The translations under genes were made by a program, and so were the position numbers. From a virus, in IMG/VR virus record IMGVR_UViG_3300034095_000859, positions 1 through 20,743 of that record: 20,743 nucleotides of DNA. One strand, given 5' to 3'. The first letter of the stretch is position 1, and each line of letters begins with the position of its first letter. This document shows positions 9,326 through 15,572 of the stretch, one piece after another. The notes beneath the pieces were generated by a model that was not told the origin of the DNA, did not search any database, and saw only the letters and a program-made list of their open reading frames with translations.

Positions 9326-9487
9326 ATGGAAAAAAAAGATTTGATTAATTTAGCATTAAAAGAAGTAGCTATTAAATATAGCGAAAGCCCAGCAACAACA
9401 AACGCTGGAAGGTGGTTGAGGTTAATTGTAAAGTATTTACCGACTGATTTAATTATTAAGGCTTTTGCACATAAACTATCAAGATAA
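9326..9487 (+). CDS. 53-residue protein after the lysozyme, unknown
   Basis: A short ORF (MEKKDLINLALKEVAIKYSE through AFAHKLSR) that begins 4 bases after the lysozyme stop, with an A-rich ACAAAATGG start context like its neighbours. It is predicted helical, basic at the C-terminus, and has a moderately hydrophobic patch (RLIVKYLPTDLIIKAFA) that could be an amphipathic helix. It is the last gene before the sRNA promoter and terminator, so it closes the late operon. An accessory lysis role is possible but unsupported. Confidence 0.55.
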   Translation: MEKKDLINLALKEVAIKYSESPATTNAGRWLRLIVKYLPTDLIIKAFAHKLSR

Positions 9488-9492
9488 TTTTT

Positions 9493-9500
9493 TATATTTG
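9493..9500 (+). promoter_or_regulatory. Bacteroidota -7 box, putative sRNA promoter
   Basis: TATATTTG matches the TAnnTTTG -7 consensus exactly. The nearest TTTG upstream (9464-9467) is 25 bp away, longer than the usual 17-23, so the -33 element is weak. It faces a short foldable region that ends in a terminator and contains no credible ORF. Confidence 0.5.
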
Positions 9501-9503
9501 CAA

Positions 9504-9581
9504 CAGTCCCCAACTATTCAATAGCATTAGTGCTGGACTTTAAAAAAAATAACCTTGTAATTAATTTTGCAAGGTTTTTTT
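9504..9581 (+). ncRNA. Putative phage small RNA, about 75 nt
   Basis: The region lies between a TAnnTTTG box and an intrinsic terminator and has no plausible gene. AGTCC (9505-9509) pairs with GGACT (9535-9539). Inside this stem, CTAT/ATAG (9514-9517 with 9521-9524) and AGCA/TGCT (9523-9526 with 9531-9534) form two alternative short hairpins that share two bases. An A-rich linker leads to the terminator hairpin at 9551-9576. The domain therefore folds compactly before a terminator, as many bacterial sRNAs do. I do not recognise a known RNA family; the transcript itself is inference. Confidence 0.4.
9551..9581 (+). terminator. Intrinsic terminator of the late operon and sRNA
   Basis: A seven-base-pair stem AACCTTG (9551-9557) with CAAGGTT (9570-9576), a 12-nt loop and a run of seven T from 9575. 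An A-run precedes it, so it could also stop transcription from the other strand. Confidence 0.8.
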
Positions 9582-9593
9582 ATGCAATAGCGT

Positions 9594-9620
9594 GTAATTA
9601 AATTTAATTACTTATATTTG
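9594..9620 (+). promoter_or_regulatory. Promoter of the HTH gene with perfect 18-bp operator
   Basis: GTAATTAAATTTAATTAC (9594-9611) is a perfect palindrome and is followed after one base by TATATTTG (9613-9620), an exact TAnnTTTG -7 box. The HTH start is 28 bases downstream. The -33 side has no clean TTTG. Three near-identical palindromes occur at the same place in other promoters of this window, so this is a real operator type and probably the binding site of the HTH protein itself. Confidence 0.75.
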
Positions 9621-9647
9621 CATTTATAATCATAAAAACAAAATGCT

Positions 9648-9815
9648 ATGAATAAAAAATTAAAAGAACTATTTATTAAATCAGGCTTAACAAAAGCCGA
9701 GTTTTCCCGAAAGTGCGGAATTAAAAAACAGAATCTTAATCCGTATTTAACCGATTTGTACGAAATGAAATTATCAACTTTCGAAAAAATAAAAAAGAAT
9801 TATTTGCGTAATTAA
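9648..9815 (+). CDS. Cro-like HTH regulator, 55 residues
   Basis: A short protein (MNKKLKELFIKSGLTKAEFS onward) carrying a lambda-repressor-type helix-turn-helix at about residues 14-36 (LTKAEFSRKCGIKKQNLNPY), with little beyond it, as in minimal Cro proteins. It has no peptidase or oligomerisation domain. The ATG is chosen because an earlier ATG at 9643 runs straight into a stop. The gene lies between two copies of an 18-bp palindrome; its own TAA at 9813-9815 is inside the second copy. It is therefore the leading candidate for the repressor that acts at the four palindromic promoters, including its own. Binding is inferred. Confidence 0.8.
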   Translation: MNKKLKELFIKSGLTKAEFSRKCGIKKQNLNPYLTDLYEMKLSTFEKIKKNYLRN

Positions 9816-9864
9816 ATTTTATTACACTATCTTTGACAAATATTAATACAAAAACAAAACAAAC
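9800..9864 (+). repeat. Duplicated promoter-leader, copy 1
   Basis: Bases 9800-9825 are identical to 14031-14056. After a short divergent stretch, both copies continue with TTTGACAAATATTAATA (9832-9848 and 14062-14078) and an A/C-rich leader of AAAACAAAACAAA type up to the ATG. The copies differ only in the -7 region and a few leader bases. Confidence 0.8.
9803..9835 (+). promoter_or_regulatory. Promoter of the early/recombination operon with operator
   Basis: TTTG at 9803-9806 (-33), 21 bp spacer, TATCTTTG at 9828-9835 (-7). The palindrome GTAATTAAATTTTATTAC (9808-9825) fills the spacer, so a bound protein would block RNA polymerase. The HTH gene stop codon lies inside it. Confidence 0.8.
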
Positions 9865-9865
9865 C

Positions 9866-9958
9866 ATGAAAAACTTCTTTTTAAAATTAGACTACCAAAT
9901 TAAGTTTTGCTACATTTTAGCAATCATTTTTATCTTAAATTTTATATTTCGATCATAA
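9866..9958 (+). CDS. Tiny membrane protein, 30 residues
   Basis: MKNFFLKLDYQIKFCYILAI and ten more residues: a basic N-terminus and one hydrophobic segment (about 12-28). It is the first gene after the operator promoter, has an A/C-rich leader, and its TAA overlaps the next ATG (TAATG), which supports translation. Its early position suggests a host take-over or superinfection role, but nothing in the sequence shows this. Confidence 0.5.
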   Translation: MKNFFLKLDYQIKFCYILAIIFILNFIFRS

Positions 9959-10059
9959 TGGAAAACAAAGAAAAATTTAACGAATGGATGCAAAAGATTA
10001 AAAATATCTATTTTGCTGATAATGAACAAATGACTAACGCTTACACTAAAATCAATTAA
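9958..10059 (+). CDS. 33-residue early protein, unknown
   Basis: MENKEKFNEWMQKIKNIYFA and 13 more residues; charged and helical. Its ATG overlaps the preceding stop, and the next gene starts 2 bases after its stop, so it fits the gene-to-gene spacing of this operon. I do not recognise it. Confidence 0.45.
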   Translation: MENKEKFNEWMQKIKNIYFADNEQMTNAYTKIN

Positions 10060-10061
10060 TT

Positions 10062-10313
10062 ATGAATAGTTACGACGCATGGAAGGAAGGTCGCTTTAAT
10101 AGCGAATCACCAATTAACCAAATAGAAGTTGATGCCGAAATAATTTCAACTTATTACACTTTATCAGAAGCATTTTACAGCGGACACGAGGAAGCATTTC
10201 AGGATAAACAAATAGAAATACTTCACGAGTTAAATGTTATATTAGAAGTATCAAAATCAATTAACTCAGGAATGGTTTCAAGAATAGAAAGATTAATAAA
10301 TAAATGTAAATAA
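10062..10313 (+). CDS. Early protein, unknown
   Basis: An 83-residue helical protein starting MNSYDAWKEGRFNSESPINQ, with an acidic middle and basic end (SRIERLINKCK). No motif recognised. It is packed 2 bases after the previous stop and 1 base before the next gene, in the operon that delivers the ERF annealase and SSB-like protein. Function unknown. Confidence 0.6.
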   Translation: MNSYDAWKEGRFNSESPINQIEVDAEIISTYYTLSEAFYSGHEEAFQDKQIEILHELNVILEVSKSINSGMVSRIERLINKCK

Positions 10314-10314
10314 G

Positions 10315-10761
10315 ATGGGAGCAAATTCAGAAACATTTTTGGAATTAAGAGCGCAAGACTTTGTTACAATGTACGATGCAAGTTTCACAAAAAAAGAAGC
10401 GCAAAAAGTAGGTTTAAAACTGGTTACCGATTTACTCGACAACGGCAATGTTGACAAAATGGAATTTATTGCTAATTTAGCACGTTTAAGCGAGGTTGTA
10501 GGTACTGCAATGACAGAAGCACGTAAACATATTACCGAAGAAAAACAAACGGTTATGGGCGTTGAATTTACACCAGTAAACGGAGGTAATACAATTAACT
10601 ATTCAGAAGACCCAATTTACCAACAACTAAAAGCGGATTTAGATGCAAGGGCGGAATTGCTTAAATTAGCACAAAAACAAAGCGTTATTGACATGTACGG
10701 TAATGACGTACCACTGGTAAGCACAACACCCCGCAAATCGAGTATAACAATCAAATTTTAA
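10315..10761 (+). CDS. Protein upstream of ERF annealase, unknown
   Basis: A 148-residue protein, largely helical (LRAQDFVTMYDASFTKKEAQ, AFTKKEAQ-type start, then NLARLSEVVGTAMTEARKHI). It is charged and shows no catalytic motif. It lies directly before the ERF gene (4-base gap). In many phages this slot carries an accessory recombination, nuclease-inhibitor or Gp157-type protein; I cannot assign it to one of these. A role in recombination or in shielding phage DNA is inferred from position. Confidence 0.6.
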   Translation: MGANSETFLELRAQDFVTMYDASFTKKEAQKVGLKLVTDLLDNGNVDKMEFIANLARLSEVVGTAMTEARKHITEEKQTVMGVEFTPVNGGNTINYSEDPIYQQLKADLDARAELLKLAQKQSVIDMYGNDVPLVSTTPRKSSITIKF

Positions 10762-10765
10762 TACA

Positions 10766-11251
10766 ATGGAAAATATAGCAAAAGCACTTGTGAAAGCACA
10801 ATTGGAAATGATCACACCAAAGAAGGGAAGTGTTAATCCATTCTTTAAAAACAAGTACGCAGATTTAAACGATGTTTTAGCGGCAGTAGTTCCATCTTTA
10901 AACAATAACGGTATTGTATTATTACAACCGTTAGTTAATATCGAGGGAAAAAACTTTGTTAAGACTGTTTTAATGCACGAATCAGGAGAGATATTTGAAA
11001 GCCTTGCAGAAATATTTTGTAAAAATACAAATGATGCACAAGCCTATGGATCTGGAGTTACTTATGCGAGAAGATATAGTTTAAGTTCTATTGTTGGTAT
11101 CGGTTCAGAGGATGACGATGCACAAAAAGCCGTACAAGCCAAACCAATGGCAACGGCTGAAATATTAGCCAAAGCGAAGGCAACTAACGCTACAATGGCG
11201 CAAATTAAGACTAAATACAGCGTAACAGCAGAACAAGAAAAAAATTATTAA
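10766..11251 (+). CDS. erf: ERF-family single-strand annealing recombinase
   Basis: A 161-residue protein with the hallmarks of the ERF superfamily: NPFFKNKYADLNDVLAAV (about 24-41), a GIVLLQPL strand (about 49-56), ESGEIFES (about 72-79) and the signature AYGSGVTYARRYSL (about 93-106) followed by an acidic SEDDDA. The protein anneals complementary single strands during phage recombination and end repair. The C-terminal tail is short compared with P22 Erf. A single-strand-binding protein gene follows 21 bases downstream, the usual pairing. The family call is firm; the exact DNA substrate in this phage is inferred. Confidence 0.9.
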   Translation: MENIAKALVKAQLEMITPKKGSVNPFFKNKYADLNDVLAAVVPSLNNNGIVLLQPLVNIEGKNFVKTVLMHESGEIFESLAEIFCKNTNDAQAYGSGVTYARRYSLSSIVGIGSEDDDAQKAVQAKPMATAEILAKAKATNATMAQIKTKYSVTAEQEKNY

Positions 11252-11272
11252 TAACTAAATAAATAAACAAAA

Positions 11273-11608
11273 ATGGCTTTAGAAGTAACAGGAGTAATCG
11301 AAAACATTTTACCATTAGAAAAAGGACAATCAAAAGATGGTAAAGAATGGAAAAAACAAAGTTTTTTATTGAAAACATCCGATCAATACAACAACCTTTA
11401 TTGCTTTGAAATTTTCGGAGATGAGAAAGTAGAAAACTTTATTAAATTTAATAAAGTAGGTCAATCGGTAAAAGTGGATTTTAACGTAGGTTGCAACGAG
11501 TGGAACGGTAAATACTTCACAAAATTATCGGCTTGGAAAATCTTTAAAGCTGATTCAAAAGAAGAAGAAGTTTCACAAGAAGAAATTGAAAGCGATCTTC
11601 CATTTTAA
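11273..11608 (+). CDS. SSB-like OB-fold protein (DUF3127 type)
   Basis: A 111-residue protein. It begins LEVTGVIENILPLEKGQSKD and continues GKEWKKQSFLLKT, the pattern of DUF3127 proteins, which are OB-fold single-strand-binding proteins common in Bacteroidota and their phages. After the OB domain (about 1-93) comes an acidic tail ending ESDLPF, close to the acidic tip of bacterial SSB that recruits partner proteins. It sits directly after the ERF gene, so it probably coats single-stranded DNA for annealing and replication. The A-rich leader AACAAAAATGG supports this start. Confidence 0.85.
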   Translation: MALEVTGVIENILPLEKGQSKDGKEWKKQSFLLKTSDQYNNLYCFEIFGDEKVENFIKFNKVGQSVKVDFNVGCNEWNGKYFTKLSAWKIFKADSKEEEVSQEEIESDLPF

Positions 11609-11620
11609 TATTAATAAAAT

Positions 11621-11640
11621 CCCCCTATTAATTTAGGGGG
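11621..11640 (+). other. Strong GC hairpin without T-run
   Basis: CCCCCTA (11621-11627) pairs with TAGGGGG (11634-11640) around a 6-nt loop. On the + strand it is followed by TAATAAAAAC, not a T-run, so it is a poor + strand terminator. The minus strand reads into ATTTTATTAA. It lies between the SSB-like gene and the next gene and may stabilise or process the mRNA. Confidence 0.5.
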
Positions 11641-11660
11641 TAATAAAAACAAAAAACAAA

Positions 11661-12002
11661 ATGATACCAGAAGAAAATAGAATTAATCACATCGTTATAA
11701 GTTCACAAGTTTTGAGTTATTATATTGCTGGAATGAAATCAGACAACTATTTTAAAAAAGTTTTATTAAAATTTACAAATAATTTTATTGAACAACTGAA
11801 AACTATTGAATGGAAGTATTTCGATAAAATGTTTAAAAAGGAAGAAGAAGCTGCTGTAATTGTTTATGAAACTTATGACAATTTTATAAAAACAATTGCA
11901 TCAGTACCAATTTGGGAAATGCAAAATGTAACTAAAATTTTAGAAGCGTATAACAAAGATCCTAAAAGCATTGAAGGAATAGTAAAAAAGACATTAAGAT
12001 GA
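11661..12002 (+). CDS. Early-region protein, unknown
   Basis: A 113-residue helical protein starting MIPEENRINHIVISSQVLSY, mixed acidic and basic, with no recognised motif. It starts 20 bases after a strong hairpin and ends in an ATGA overlap with the next gene, which shows it belongs to the same transcript. I find no basis for a function. Confidence 0.6.
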   Translation: MIPEENRINHIVISSQVLSYYIAGMKSDNYFKKVLLKFTNNFIEQLKTIEWKYFDKMFKKEEEAAVIVYETYDNFIKTIASVPIWEMQNVTKILEAYNKDPKSIEGIVKKTLR

Positions 12003-12340
12003 AAAGAATAGCTAAAACAAATAGAATCGGTTTGACTGTTGGTAAAGAATATAAAATTATTGATGATAAATTTAATGATGAATATTATCATACAACAGAT
12101 GGTTTTATGTTATTAAAAGAAAATTTAAACCATTATTTTGAACCTGAACCAAAACAGAAAAAAGACAAAGTAGTAACACAAGTATTAAATAAGTTCAAAG
12201 AACGCTCTAAAATAGGAATTAAGAAGTACGGTACAACTTTACACGAAAATAATACAGACGACTTTTTAAATCACTTACAAGAGGAGTTAATGGATGCGAT
12301 TTTATACTTACAAAAACTTAAAAACAATGGAAACAAATAA
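11999..12340 (+). CDS. Two-part protein with MazG-like C-terminal helices
   Basis: A 113-residue protein. Residues 5-48 look like a small beta-barrel (GLTVGKEYKIIDD, then GFMLLKENLNHYF). The linker EPKQKKDK leads to a helical domain (about 58-108) with KYGTTLHENNTDDFLNHLQE and an EELMD acidic motif near 95-99. This half resembles the small phage MazG-like/diphosphohydrolase-associated proteins (KYG...EExxD). It overlaps the previous gene by 4 bases and the next by 14. A nucleotide-pool or sensor role is a family-based suggestion. Confidence 0.5.
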   Translation: MKRIAKTNRIGLTVGKEYKIIDDKFNDEYYHTTDGFMLLKENLNHYFEPEPKQKKDKVVTQVLNKFKERSKIGIKKYGTTLHENNTDDFLNHLQEELMDAILYLQKLKNNGNK

Positions 12341-12467
12341 AATAGCACAATTAATAGAATGGATAGACACAGAACCTAACTTAGTTAAAGTTAAAGATGG
12401 TTTTTTATACCACGGTCAATATTTTACAAACCAACAAATAATAGAAATTTATGTTAAACGAGGTTAG
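12327..12467 (+). CDS. 46-residue protein bridging two genes, unknown
   Basis: METNKIAQLIEWIDTEPNLV and 26 further residues, ending IIEIYVKRG. It overlaps the previous gene by 14 bases and the next by 17, a tight chain of coupled reading frames typical of phage operons. No motif. Its use rests on the good ACAATGG context and the overlap pattern only. Confidence 0.4.
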   Translation: METNKIAQLIEWIDTEPNLVKVKDGFLYHGQYFTNQQIIEIYVKRG

Positions 12468-12816
12468 AGAATTTCAGACAATAGGTCAACAAATTGTTAA
12501 CGATTTACCAACGGTTAATAGCTTTAAAGATTGTGAATTAAGGTATAAATTAATGAAAGAGGAAAACCTGGAGTATTTAGGAGCGTGTTATAATAATGAC
12601 AAAGTAGAGATATTAGATGCTTTAGTGGATCAGGCTTATGTATTATTTGGAAGTATAAACTTTCACGGAATGCAGGATGTTTTTTCGGAAGCTTTTAGGA
12701 GAGTTCACGCTAACAATATGACAAAGTTTCCAAATGGAAAAGTATTGTTAGATCCTGACGGAAAGATATTGAAACCTGAAGGATTTGTACCGGTGGATTT
12801 GTCAGATTTAATTTAG
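12451..12816 (+). CDS. MazG-like nucleotide pyrophosphohydrolase
   Basis: A 121-residue all-alpha protein with the metal-binding pattern of MazG/HisE-type NTP pyrophosphohydrolases: KEENLEYLGA (E38 and E41) followed by EILDALVD (E53, D56, D60) and then NNMTKFPNGK near 88-97, typical of the family. It would hydrolyse (deoxy)nucleoside triphosphates to monophosphates and pyrophosphate, which may clear unwanted nucleotides or alarmones. It ends the recombination operon, 8 bases before an intrinsic terminator. The family call is good; the substrate is unknown. Confidence 0.75.
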   Translation: MLNEVREFQTIGQQIVNDLPTVNSFKDCELRYKLMKEENLEYLGACYNNDKVEILDALVDQAYVLFGSINFHGMQDVFSEAFRRVHANNMTKFPNGKVLLDPDGKILKPEGFVPVDLSDLI

Positions 12817-12823
12817 TATATTT

Positions 12824-12854
12824 ATGCGCTCTATAACAGGGCGCATTTTTTTTT
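12824..12854 (+). terminator. Intrinsic terminator of the recombination operon
   Basis: An eight-pair stem ATGCGCTC (12824-12831) with GGGCGCAT (12839-12846), one G-U pair, a 7-nt loop TATAACA, and a run of nine T after the stem. The following gene has no clear promoter, so read-through may occur. Confidence 0.85.
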
Positions 12855-12871
12855 AATCAAATAACCAAAAT

Positions 12872-13987
12872 ATGAGTATTTTTTCAAAGTATAATGATGA
12901 GATTTTAGAATTATTACAAAAAGGTTTAAGCAATCGAGAAATTGCCAAACAGATTTTACCAGGACAAACTTCAGGACTTAGAAAGTATATTGCAAAAATT
13001 AAAAATAATACGGGGGTTCTAAATGCGTGTAATAGTTTACAAGTAGATCCAAAAACTACTCCTATGCTTTGGTTAAAAAATAAACAAGCAAGTGTAAGAG
13101 TTACCAATCCACTATTCGAGAAACCTGAAGAAAAACAATTTCAAGACCTTACAACAACTTTAATAAAAGATTTACAGGAATACGCTCCTAATTTTGTAAA
13201 GTTAGAACGAATTGAAAACAAAGATTCTTATTTATTAGTTTTAGATCCAGCCGACATTCATATAGGTAAGCTATCAAAACACTTTGAAACAGGCGAAGAT
13301 TATAATAACCAAATAGCGGTCCATAGAGTTTTAGCAGGAGTAAAAGGTATTTTACAAAAAGTTAGTTCATTTAATATTGATAAAATACTTTTTATAGGTG
13401 GAAATGATATTTTACATATTGACAATCCAAAAAGAACAACTACTTCAGGAACTCCACAGGACACAGACGGAATGTGGTTTGAAAACTTTATAATAGCTAA
13501 AAATCTTTATATTGATGTTTTAGAAATATTACTACCTATTGCCGATGTACATTTTTGTTTTAATCCAAGTAACCACGATTATACTAACGGATTCTTTTTA
13601 GCACAAGTAATTGAAACTTATTTTAAAAATTGTCAAAACATTACTTTTGATACTTCGATAGCACACCGTAAAGGTTTTAGATACTATAACAATCTTATTG
13701 GAACTACTCACGGTGATGGTGCAAAGCAAGAATTACTGCCTTTGTTAATGGCCCAAGAGTTCCCTATTGAATGGAGTTTAACAAAACATAGATACGTATA
13801 TACGCATCACGTACACCACAAAACAAGTAAAGACTATGTAGGTATTACAGTTGAATCTTTAAGAAGTCCTTCAAGCGCTGACAGTTGGCATCACAGACAA
13901 GGATATCAGCATTCCGTAAAAGCTCTTGAAGGTTTTTTACATTGCAAAAATAACGGTCAAATCGCCCGAATTACGCATATTTTTTAG
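12872..13987 (+). CDS. Metallophosphoesterase with N-terminal HTH
   Basis: A 371-residue protein. Residues 8-42 form an HTH (YNDEILELLQKGLSNREIAK) that may bind DNA. The calcineurin-like phosphoesterase core is marked by D128-x-H130 (DIHIG), a GGND loop at 176-179, the NPSNHD motif (231-236), THGDG (279-283) and THHVHH (311-316), all metal or phosphate ligands of the family. It would cut phosphoester bonds of DNA or nucleotides; the DNA-binding half suggests DNA as substrate. It lies between two terminators with no clear promoter of its own. SbcD-like nuclease activity is one option, but no SbcC partner is present. Confidence 0.8.
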   Translation: MSIFSKYNDEILELLQKGLSNREIAKQILPGQTSGLRKYIAKIKNNTGVLNACNSLQVDPKTTPMLWLKNKQASVRVTNPLFEKPEEKQFQDLTTTLIKDLQEYAPNFVKLERIENKDSYLLVLDPADIHIGKLSKHFETGEDYNNQIAVHRVLAGVKGILQKVSSFNIDKILFIGGNDILHIDNPKRTTTSGTPQDTDGMWFENFIIAKNLYIDVLEILLPIADVHFCFNPSNHDYTNGFFLAQVIETYFKNCQNITFDTSIAHRKGFRYYNNLIGTTHGDGAKQELLPLLMAQEFPIEWSLTKHRYVYTHHVHHKTSKDYVGITVESLRSPSSADSWHHRQGYQHSVKALEGFLHCKNNGQIARITHIF

Positions 13988-13996
13988 TATAAAATT

Positions 13997-14026
13997 AAAT
14001 CGGTTATTTATTTAGTCGATTTTTTT
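13997..14026 (+). terminator. Intrinsic terminator after the phosphoesterase gene
   Basis: AAATCG (13997-14002) pairs with CGATTT (14017-14022). The stem extends by G-U, U-G and T-A pairs around an 8-nt AT loop. A T-run continues to 14026. Confidence 0.75.
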
Positions 14027-14030
14027 ATAT

Positions 14031-14095
14031 TTATTTGCGTAATTAAATTTTATTACTTAAATTTGACAAATATTAATAACAAAACAAAACAAAAA
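14031..14095 (+). repeat. Duplicated promoter-leader, copy 2
   Basis: Second copy of the promoter-leader at 9800-9864. The first 26 bases are identical and the leader is nearly so. It lies in front of a different operon, which suggests duplication by recombination of a regulatory module. Confidence 0.8.
14034..14065 (+). promoter_or_regulatory. Promoter of helicase-methylase operon with operator
   Basis: TTTG at 14034-14037, 20 bp spacer, TAAATTTG at 14058-14065. The palindrome GTAATTAAATTTTATTAC (14039-14056) is identical to the copy at 9808. A leader of 30 bases rich in A and C leads to the first ATG. Confidence 0.85.
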
Positions 14096-14191
14096 ATGGT
14101 ACAAACTACATCTTTAAAGCATTACAAAGAATTGAAAGAAAAAGGTATTTTAGTAAAATTAGTAACAAAAGAAGATTTAAACAAAAAATAA
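14096..14191 (+). CDS. Short leader-position protein, 31 residues
   Basis: MVQTTSLKHYKELKEKGILV and 11 more residues ending LVTKEDLNKK; basic and helical. It is the first ORF after the operator promoter, its ATG follows an AAACAAAAAATGG leader, and its stop is 1 base before the helicase start. It could be a genuine small early protein or a translational leader for the helicase. Confidence 0.45.
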   Translation: MVQTTSLKHYKELKEKGILVKLVTKEDLNKK

Positions 14192-14192
14192 A

Positions 14193-15560
14193 ATGACAGA
14201 TTACAAAGAATTTTTAGAAACAAAAAGACACTCAATAGGCAACTATGGGTTTAAAGCAAATTACATTCCTGATATTGCTTTTGACTTTCAAAGACACGTT
14301 ATTGAAAAAGCTACTTTAAAAGGTCGTAGTGCTGTTTTTTTAGATACTGGATTGGGTAAGACTTTAGTACAATTATCTTTAGCTAAAAACATAGTAAACC
14401 ATACCAATAAAAAAGTATTAATATTAACTCCTTTAGCGGTTGCGTTTCAATTTATTTTAGAAGCTGAAAAGTTAGGTATTGACGACATTGAATACTCAAA
14501 AGATGGCAAGCACACTAAAAAAATAGTTGTTTGTAATTATGAAAGATTACACTATTTTAATGAGAATGATTTTGAAGGAGTTATTTTAGATGAAAGTAGT
14601 ATTTTAAAAAACTTTGACGGTAAAATTAAACAAGAAGTAACAAGCTTTGTTAAAAAAATACCTTATAGATTTTTAAGTACGGCTACACCATCACCTAACG
14701 ACTTTATAGAATTAGGTACAAGTTCGGAAGCTTTAGGATATATGGGTTATATGGATATGTTAGGTAAGTTTTTTAAACAAAATAATAATGCAATTGATTC
14801 AACTAATAGAAATATTGGAGAAAAGTTTTACTTAAAACCACACGCAGAAAAAGACTTTTTTGCTTGGGTTAATCAATGGTCAATTATGGCAAAAATGCCA
14901 AGTGATTTGGGTTTTTCAAATGATCGTTATAATTTACCTGAATTAATTGTAAATAAACATATAGTTACAAATGATAGCCAAATTTCTATAGATGGTCAAT
15001 TACAAATGTTTAATATAGTAGCTAAAAATTTTAATGAAATTCGTTATGAACAAAAGCAAACGGAAGAAAAAAGATGTGAAAAAGCTATTGAATTAGCAAA
15101 AAATAAAACTTCAGTATATTGGTGTAATACTAATAACGAAAGTAGTATTTTAAAAAGTTCAGATAAAAATGCTATTGAAATTATAGGATCTCAAAGTATT
15201 GATAAAAAAGAAGAAATACTTTTAGCTTTTGCAAATGGAGAAATTGAAAGACTAATTACAAAGGCAAAAATGACCTCTATGGGTTTAAACTGGCAGCATT
15301 GCAATCATTCAGTATTTTTTCCAACGTGGAGTTATGAACAATATTACCAAGCTATAAGACGTTTTTGGAGGTTTGGACAAACAAAAGACGTTACTATTGA
15401 TATGGTTATTTCTGACGGGCAAACAAGGGTTTTAGAAGCCTTAGAACAAAAAACACAAAAAGCAATACAATTACATAGAAATCTAACAGAAAACGTAAAC
15501 CGTTCATTTGAACACAAAGTAAAAGAATTTAACAAACAAATTATTAAACCTAAATTTTAA
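14193..15560 (+). CDS. SF2 (SNF2/DEAD-like) helicase
   Basis: A 455-residue helicase core with the superfamily 2 motifs in order: a Q-like FDFQRH (30-35), Walker A DTGLGKT (51-57), DESS (133-136, motif II), STATP (162-166, motif III) and QAIRRFWRFGQ (386-396, motif VI with two Arg fingers). The YYQAIRR...RFGQ ending resembles SNF2-type translocases. No nuclease or extra domain follows. It is a DNA-dependent ATPase/translocase that probably remodels or unwinds DNA. A DNA methyltransferase starts 12 bases later on the same transcript, a pairing seen in other phages and mobile elements. Confidence 0.85.
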   Translation: MTDYKEFLETKRHSIGNYGFKANYIPDIAFDFQRHVIEKATLKGRSAVFLDTGLGKTLVQLSLAKNIVNHTNKKVLILTPLAVAFQFILEAEKLGIDDIEYSKDGKHTKKIVVCNYERLHYFNENDFEGVILDESSILKNFDGKIKQEVTSFVKKIPYRFLSTATPSPNDFIELGTSSEALGYMGYMDMLGKFFKQNNNAIDSTNRNIGEKFYLKPHAEKDFFAWVNQWSIMAKMPSDLGFSNDRYNLPELIVNKHIVTNDSQISIDGQLQMFNIVAKNFNEIRYEQKQTEEKRCEKAIELAKNKTSVYWCNTNNESSILKSSDKNAIEIIGSQSIDKKEEILLAFANGEIERLITKAKMTSMGLNWQHCNHSVFFPTWSYEQYYQAIRRFWRFGQTKDVTIDMVISDGQTRVLEALEQKTQKAIQLHRNLTENVNRSFEHKVKEFNKQIIKPKF

Positions 15561-15572
15561 AAATAAAACAAA

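Noticed and set aside
9556-9568. GTAATTAATTTT as a fifth operator
   Set aside because: Only one half-site is present, and it is the loop of a terminator; no promoter follows at the right distance.
9648-9815. HTH protein as proof of a temperate phage
   Set aside because: No integrase, excisionase or attachment site is visible, and Cro-like regulators also occur in lytic phages; lifestyle is left open.
12817-12824. TATATTTA as a -7 box for the phosphoesterase gene
   Set aside because: The nearest TTTG is only 15 bp upstream, the last base does not fit the consensus, and the start site would fall inside a terminator hairpin.
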